NCBI GenBank assembly: GCA_035478715.1
Contig: DATIJK010000041.1
Coordinates: forward strand, 1 to 64,000
DNA from: JAICLK01 sp035478715
GTDB lineage: Bacteria > Patescibacteriota > Saccharimonadia > Saccharimonadales > UBA4665
Reading direction: 5' to 3'
Length of the DNA stretch: 64,000 nt
Shown here one piece after another: positions 60,714 through 64,000 of the stretch. Under the pieces are notes generated by a model. It was not told the DNA's origin. It searched no databases and was given only the letters and a program-made list of their open reading frames with translations. The position numbers and the translations under genes are program-made. Positions within the stretch are counted from its first letter, which is position 1; every line of letters begins with the position of its first letter.

Positions 60714-61634
60714 ATGGATGAATTTTTCACCGAAGCACTAAAAATTAAAAACTTGGCGTGGTATCTTGTCGGCGGCGGGATTGCGCTGTTAATTATTTTT
60801 GGTGTGATATGGTGGAATATGGTTTATCAGAATCCATATAACGTCTATTGGGGGATGCTGTCGAACAGCTTATCTACTTCGAGCGTAACGAAACATCTGA
60901 CGCAAAAAAGCGGGGCGACTTCGCTGGACCAATTAATCGCATTCAATTTCGGTACGCAGAATTACGCATATGGGCGGACTGTTTTAAAAGATCCGGTCAG
61001 CACGGTCCACACCGAAAGTATCGGCACAATCAAGAACGATTTTATCCGTTATACCAATATCGAAACAAAACAGAAGAATCGTAAAGGCAAGACAATCAAC
61101 TTTTCGCCGGTCCTGGGCAAATGGGCTAAAGCCGACGCCGTGAACGCGCCGGCCCAGAACGGTTCTGCACCGTTCTTTATTCAATCGGTCATCGGCCTGG
61201 CAGGCGGTAACACGGTTCCGATCGTAAACCTGCCCGAACAGCAACGCGAAAGCCTGATGAAATTACTGCACGATACCGACGTATATAAGACTGACGTAAA
61301 TAAGGTGAAGAAAAAAGTCGTGGATGGCAAGATGCTGTACACCTATGACGTCAGCGTCGAACCGGTCGCGTACGTGGCATTCGAAAAACAGTTAGCGAAT
61401 GATTTGGGTATCAAAACATTGAGCCAGATCGATCCAGAGAACTACGCAAGTCAGGATGCGATAAAAATGAATTTCGTGGTAGATGCGCATTCGCACCGGC
61501 TATCAGCGATTAAATTCCAAAGCTCCAGCCACACAGAAACGTACACAGCTTACGGCATGCCACCCAGAACGGACATCCCAAAAACTACAATTTCAGACAC
61601 AAAACTCCAAGAACTTTTAACCAGCGTCCAGTGA
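60714..61634 (+). CDS. Membrane-anchored extracytoplasmic protein, unknown
   Basis: 306 residues with one N-terminal membrane helix (about 16-38). The exported portion is rich in Lys, Thr and Ser, with predicted beta structure (for example LYTYDVSVEPVAYVAFEKQL) and no cysteines. No family is recognised; repeated beta segments might suggest a LppX/LolA-like fold, but that is a guess. It lies between the ABC-2 exporter and the alpha/beta hydrolase. Confidence 0.7.
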   Translation: MDEFFTEALKIKNLAWYLVGGGIALLIIFGVIWWNMVYQNPYNVYWGMLSNSLSTSSVTKHLTQKSGATSLDQLIAFNFGTQNYAYGRTVLKDPVSTVHTESIGTIKNDFIRYTNIETKQKNRKGKTINFSPVLGKWAKADAVNAPAQNGSAPFFIQSVIGLAGGNTVPIVNLPEQQRESLMKLLHDTDVYKTDVNKVKKKVVDGKMLYTYDVSVEPVAYVAFEKQLANDLGIKTLSQIDPENYASQDAIKMNFVVDAHSHRLSAIKFQSSSHTETYTAYGMPPRTDIPKTTISDTKLQELLTSVQ

Positions 61635-61645
61635 TTTCGGTTATG

Positions 61646-61651
61646 TATAAT
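61646..61651 (+). promoter_or_regulatory. -10 element of the hydrolase/Mur ligase operon
   Basis: TATAAT; predicted start about 5 bases before the ATG at 61663. Confidence 0.55.
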
Positions 61652-61662
61652 AAGCAGTAATT

Positions 61663-62412
61663 ATGCAGGTCGTTGTTGACAATCTTCTTACTGAATACTC
61701 TCGCGTCGGCAAGGGTAAAACGGTATTGGTTCTGCATGGCTGGGCTGATAGTTCCAAAGGTTGGCGCGGCGTGCAGGAAAAACTGGCAGAGAAGTTTGAT
61801 GTGGTAATCCCTGATTTACCAGGTTTTGGCGGGACTGAAGCACCAAAGGAAGATTGGGGGCTGGATGATTATGCAAAATTCGTCAATGCTTTTTTAAAAA
61901 AGACAAAGATTAAGACGTATGCGATTATCGCACATTCCAATGGTGGGGCTATCGCAATCCGCGGTTTGGCAAATAAAGATTTTATTACCGATAAACTTAT
62001 TCTTTTGGATAGTGCTGGAATCAGGAATCAATATAAGGGCAGAACCAAAGCCCTGAGAATCGTTACCAAAACTGGAAAGGTCATGACAAAACCGCTACCG
62101 GCTAGTGTTAAGAAACGGTTGCGGCGGAAATTATACAAATCTGTCGGGTCGGATATGCTGGTTGCCGAACATTTGCAAGAGACGTTCAAACGAGTAGTGA
62201 CTGATGACGTACAGGGTGATGCGGCTAAATTGCATCTACCCACTTTGATTATGTACGGCCAAGATGACCTGGACGCGCCGATAAGCTATGGCCGTTCGTT
62301 TCACAATCTTATTGCCGGTTCAAAGTTCGATATAGTACCCGATGCCGGTCATTTCGTGCACCTTGATAAAACCGATTACGTCCTTGATGAAATCGAAGGA
62401 TTCTTGAAATGA
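61663..62412 (+). CDS. Alpha/beta hydrolase
   Basis: 249 residues. The catalytic pattern is intact: oxyanion-hole VLHGW near 25-29, nucleophile Ser in AHSNGG (about 94-99), Asp in YGQDDLD (about 204-207) and His in AGHFVHL (about 231). No signal peptide. It overlaps the Mur ligase start by ATGA, so the two proteins are probably made together, and a role linked to cell-wall metabolism is possible but not shown. Confidence 0.92.
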   Translation: MQVVVDNLLTEYSRVGKGKTVLVLHGWADSSKGWRGVQEKLAEKFDVVIPDLPGFGGTEAPKEDWGLDDYAKFVNAFLKKTKIKTYAIIAHSNGGAIAIRGLANKDFITDKLILLDSAGIRNQYKGRTKALRIVTKTGKVMTKPLPASVKKRLRRKLYKSVGSDMLVAEHLQETFKRVVTDDVQGDAAKLHLPTLIMYGQDDLDAPISYGRSFHNLIAGSKFDIVPDAGHFVHLDKTDYVLDEIEGFLK

Positions 62413-63848
62413 TTCGGGCGGCATTAAGTTTGTATAGTGTGCGGTATCCGTCGACCATCGTCTATATGCTGCAGTCGTGTGAATACCGGCCAGGACCATT
62501 CCTGGCGTGGTATTGGCGCACGCAGGATTTTTCGAGCGTCGCGCATCGACGGGATCTCGAACGGACCAAACGGGCGAGGTTGTTGCTGACGGTACTCCGT
62601 GCGGGAATGTTCGCGCAGATCGTTGCCGGCATTTTACTAATCGCATTGTGGCATTTCAATGGCTTATCCGGCGGGTGGCAGTTCGGATTCGCTCTAATCT
62701 TATCTTATCCGATCGTTTGGGCGCATCTGATAACTATTCCGTTGTATTTGGGTAAGTGGTTCGTCGTTGCGCCGCAGGAGCGCCGGCTTATCAGCCAGTC
62801 CAAGCATATTTTTAGCAGTCATCGCGCCATCTGCATCGCCGTTGCCGGGAGCTATGGCAAAACCAGTATGAAAGAGATATTACTCACGGTGTTGAGCGAA
62901 GGCAAAAAAGTTGCTGCGACGCCGGCAAATAAAAACGTTTCGGTTTCCCACGCTAAATTTGCCAGAAATTTGAGCGGTGATGAAGAAGTTATCATTGTGG
63001 AATTCGGTGAGGGCAAGCCCGGCGACGTCAAGCGGTTTGCGAATTATACGCAGCCAACGCACGCCGTCATAACCGGATTGGCTCCCGCACACCTCGACAG
63101 ATACAAGACCTTGCAGAATGCTGGAAAAGATATTTTCTCGCTTGCGGAATTTTTGGATCACCGTAACGTGTATGTAAACGGCGAGTCGCCCGATGCGGTT
63201 GATTTCATTGCAAAAGGCGACGATGTTTATACTGCCGAAGGCGCACTTGGCTGGAACATCTCAAACATAAATTTGGCGATTACCGGCACAAGTTTTGTCA
63301 TGACAAAAGGCAAGCACAAAATGAAACTCGCCAGCAGCCTGCTTGGCCGGCACAATGTCGGACCGTTGGCATTGGCTGCAGCGCTCGCATATGAAATCGG
63401 ATTGTCTGAAAAACAAATCATAAGTGGAGTTGCAAAAGTTTTGCCGTACGAACACCGTATGCAGCCATACTCACTAGGTGGCGCCTGGGTCGTCGACGAT
63501 ACGTATAATGGCAATATCGAGGGTGTCCGCGCCGGCACAGAATTGCTCAAAGCACTTCCTGCGAAGCGTAAGATTTATGTGACGCCAGGCTTAGTAGACC
63601 AGGGCAAAAAATCAAAAGAAATTCACGAAACAATGGGCGAATTGATTGCCAAAGCCAAACCGGACCAGGTAGTGCTGATGCATAATTCCGCCGCCCCGCA
63701 CATCAAAGCCGGGTTAGATAAAGCCAAATACAAGGGCGAAATCACCATCGAAAAAGATCCATTATTGTTCTACACGAACCTCGACCAGTTCGTAGCGGTA
63801 GGCGACATCGTCCTAATGCAGAACGACTGGACCGACAATTACGCATAA
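62409..63848 (+). CDS. Membrane-anchored Mur ligase (MurF-like)
   Basis: 479 residues. Residues 1-130 contain two or three hydrophobic helices (about 58-82 and 88-118) in place of the usual N-terminal UDP-sugar-binding domain. From 140 on it is a Mur ligase: P-loop AVAGSYGKTSMKE, EFGEGKPGDV, HRMQPYSLG and VVDDTYNGN, as in MurF (UDP-MurNAc-tripeptide:D-Ala-D-Ala ligase). ddl follows 46 bases later, supporting a MurF role. Coupled to the hydrolase upstream. The altered N-terminus makes the exact substrate uncertain. Confidence 0.85.
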   Translation: MIRAALSLYSVRYPSTIVYMLQSCEYRPGPFLAWYWRTQDFSSVAHRRDLERTKRARLLLTVLRAGMFAQIVAGILLIALWHFNGLSGGWQFGFALILSYPIVWAHLITIPLYLGKWFVVAPQERRLISQSKHIFSSHRAICIAVAGSYGKTSMKEILLTVLSEGKKVAATPANKNVSVSHAKFARNLSGDEEVIIVEFGEGKPGDVKRFANYTQPTHAVITGLAPAHLDRYKTLQNAGKDIFSLAEFLDHRNVYVNGESPDAVDFIAKGDDVYTAEGALGWNISNINLAITGTSFVMTKGKHKMKLASSLLGRHNVGPLALAAALAYEIGLSEKQIISGVAKVLPYEHRMQPYSLGGAWVVDDTYNGNIEGVRAGTELLKALPAKRKIYVTPGLVDQGKKSKEIHETMGELIAKAKPDQVVLMHNSAAPHIKAGLDKAKYKGEITIEKDPLLFYTNLDQFVAVGDIVLMQNDWTDNYA

Positions 63849-63878
63849 TAAATGTATATTGTAATTGTATGCATTAAT

Positions 63879-63887
63879 TGCTATATT
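63879..63887 (+). promoter_or_regulatory. Extended -10 of ddl
   Basis: TGCTATATT; predicted start 63894, one base before the ATG at 63895. Confidence 0.6.
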
Positions 63888-63894
63888 TAATTGC

Positions 63895-64000
63895 ATGAAA
63901 ACAATAGCAGTTATTTTTGGTGGGCGGAGTGCCGAGCACGATGTATCTATCGTCACGGCTATATCAAGCATTATCAAACCTCTGGAACTGAGCCGGCAGT
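63895..64000 (+). CDS. ddl: D-alanine-D-alanine ligase, 5' fragment
   Basis: 35 codons are visible before the window ends. MKTIAVIFGGRSAEHDVSIV is the canonical N-terminus of Ddl, with GGRSAEHDVS in the substrate-binding region. It makes the D-Ala-D-Ala dipeptide that MurF adds to the peptidoglycan precursor; the adjacent Mur ligase supports this. A leaderless start is indicated by the promoter position. Confidence 0.92.
   Translation, partial: MKTIAVIFGGRSAEHDVSIVTAISSIIKPLELSRQ

Noticed and set aside
1..64000. CRISPR array or Cas genes
   Set aside because: No series of regularly spaced direct repeats and no Cas-like protein was seen.
1..64000. Alternative genetic code with UGA read as an amino acid
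   Set aside because: Several core genes end at UGA with the next gene starting in overlap (46034, 59946), and core genes have no internal UGA.

Overview
The window looks like chromosome from a small-genome member of the Candidate Phyla Radiation (Patescibacteria), most plausibly Candidatus Saccharibacteria. This is an inference from gene content, not from a marker tree. Supporting points are Gram-positive-type envelope genes (SecG, LemA, HtpX, DacA-type peptidase, Mur ligase, D-Ala-D-Ala ligase), no lipopolysaccharide or outer-membrane genes, many ABC exporters, and a large set of membrane-tethered secreted proteins. UGA acts as an ordinary stop (for example at 59946 and 46034), so this is not a UGA-recoding lineage such as Absconditabacteria or Gracilibacteria. 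Coding density is high and genes sit on both strands in short operons.

Layout. 1-7.1 kb: partial PGPGW membrane protein, a possibly frameshifted hypothetical, uvrA, two lipoproteins, dedA and rplY (bL25). 7.2-12.6 kb: three consecutive ABC half-exporters on the minus strand. 12.8-19.3 kb: a C-terminally anchored hydrophilic protein, trhO, a nucleotidyltransferase divergent from uvrC, an alpha/beta-hydrolase-like protein and a band-7/SPFH protein. 19.3-23.5 kb: pepP, a holin-IV-type membrane protein, secG and a membrane-tethered family-5 solute-binding protein. 23.6-32.1 kb: tRNA-Leu(CAG), a PQ-loop-like protein, a GH12-like secreted protein divergent from a KDPG aldolase, HAD phosphatase, GlcD-like oxidase, a peptidoglycan-binding protein, tRNA-Leu(GAG), a SpoU methyltransferase, a histidine-rich protein and tRNA-Val(TAC). 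32.5-41.3 kb: aminotransferase, an ABC-2 exporter operon, NDT-like and XRE/DUF3467-like genes, a zinc-ribbon protein, a DUF3152 protease and a D,D-carboxypeptidase. 41.4-48.6 kb: lemA-htpX, then a coupled run with ligA, a Cys/His protein, a hypothetical, an ITPase and an EEP-fold phosphohydrolase. 48.6-64 kb: a candidate structured RNA, corA, tRNA-Ala(GGC) followed by a possible 2.3-kb tRNA-bounded island, GH16 and GH12-like secreted proteins, an RRM protein, a DEAD-box helicase, tRNA-Ala(CGC), a sugar transferase, an ABC-2 exporter, an alpha/beta hydrolase, a membrane-anchored Mur ligase and the start of ddl.

How the genes work together. DNA repair and replication (uvrA, uvrC, ligA), nucleotide-pool cleaning (HAM1 family), tRNA modification (trhO, SpoU) and RNA metabolism (RRM, DEAD) form the core. 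Envelope construction and export form the largest theme: cell-wall synthesis and trimming, several exporters, and cell-surface glycoside hydrolases and peptidoglycan-binding proteins. This fits an epibiotic lifestyle that depends on processing external polymers.

Two cross-cutting signals stand out. First, at least 20 genes have a -10 element (often extended, TGnTAnnnT) placed so that transcription should start within 0-7 bases of the start codon, so leaderless mRNAs appear common; these sites also correct many gene starts. Second, two tRNA genes (Val and Ala) have downstream copies of their own 3' ends. One copy bounds a short palindrome cluster and the other a 2.3-kb block of unrecognised genes. 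LigA also lacks the usual four-cysteine zinc finger, and the Mur ligase has membrane helices where its substrate-recognition domain normally lies.
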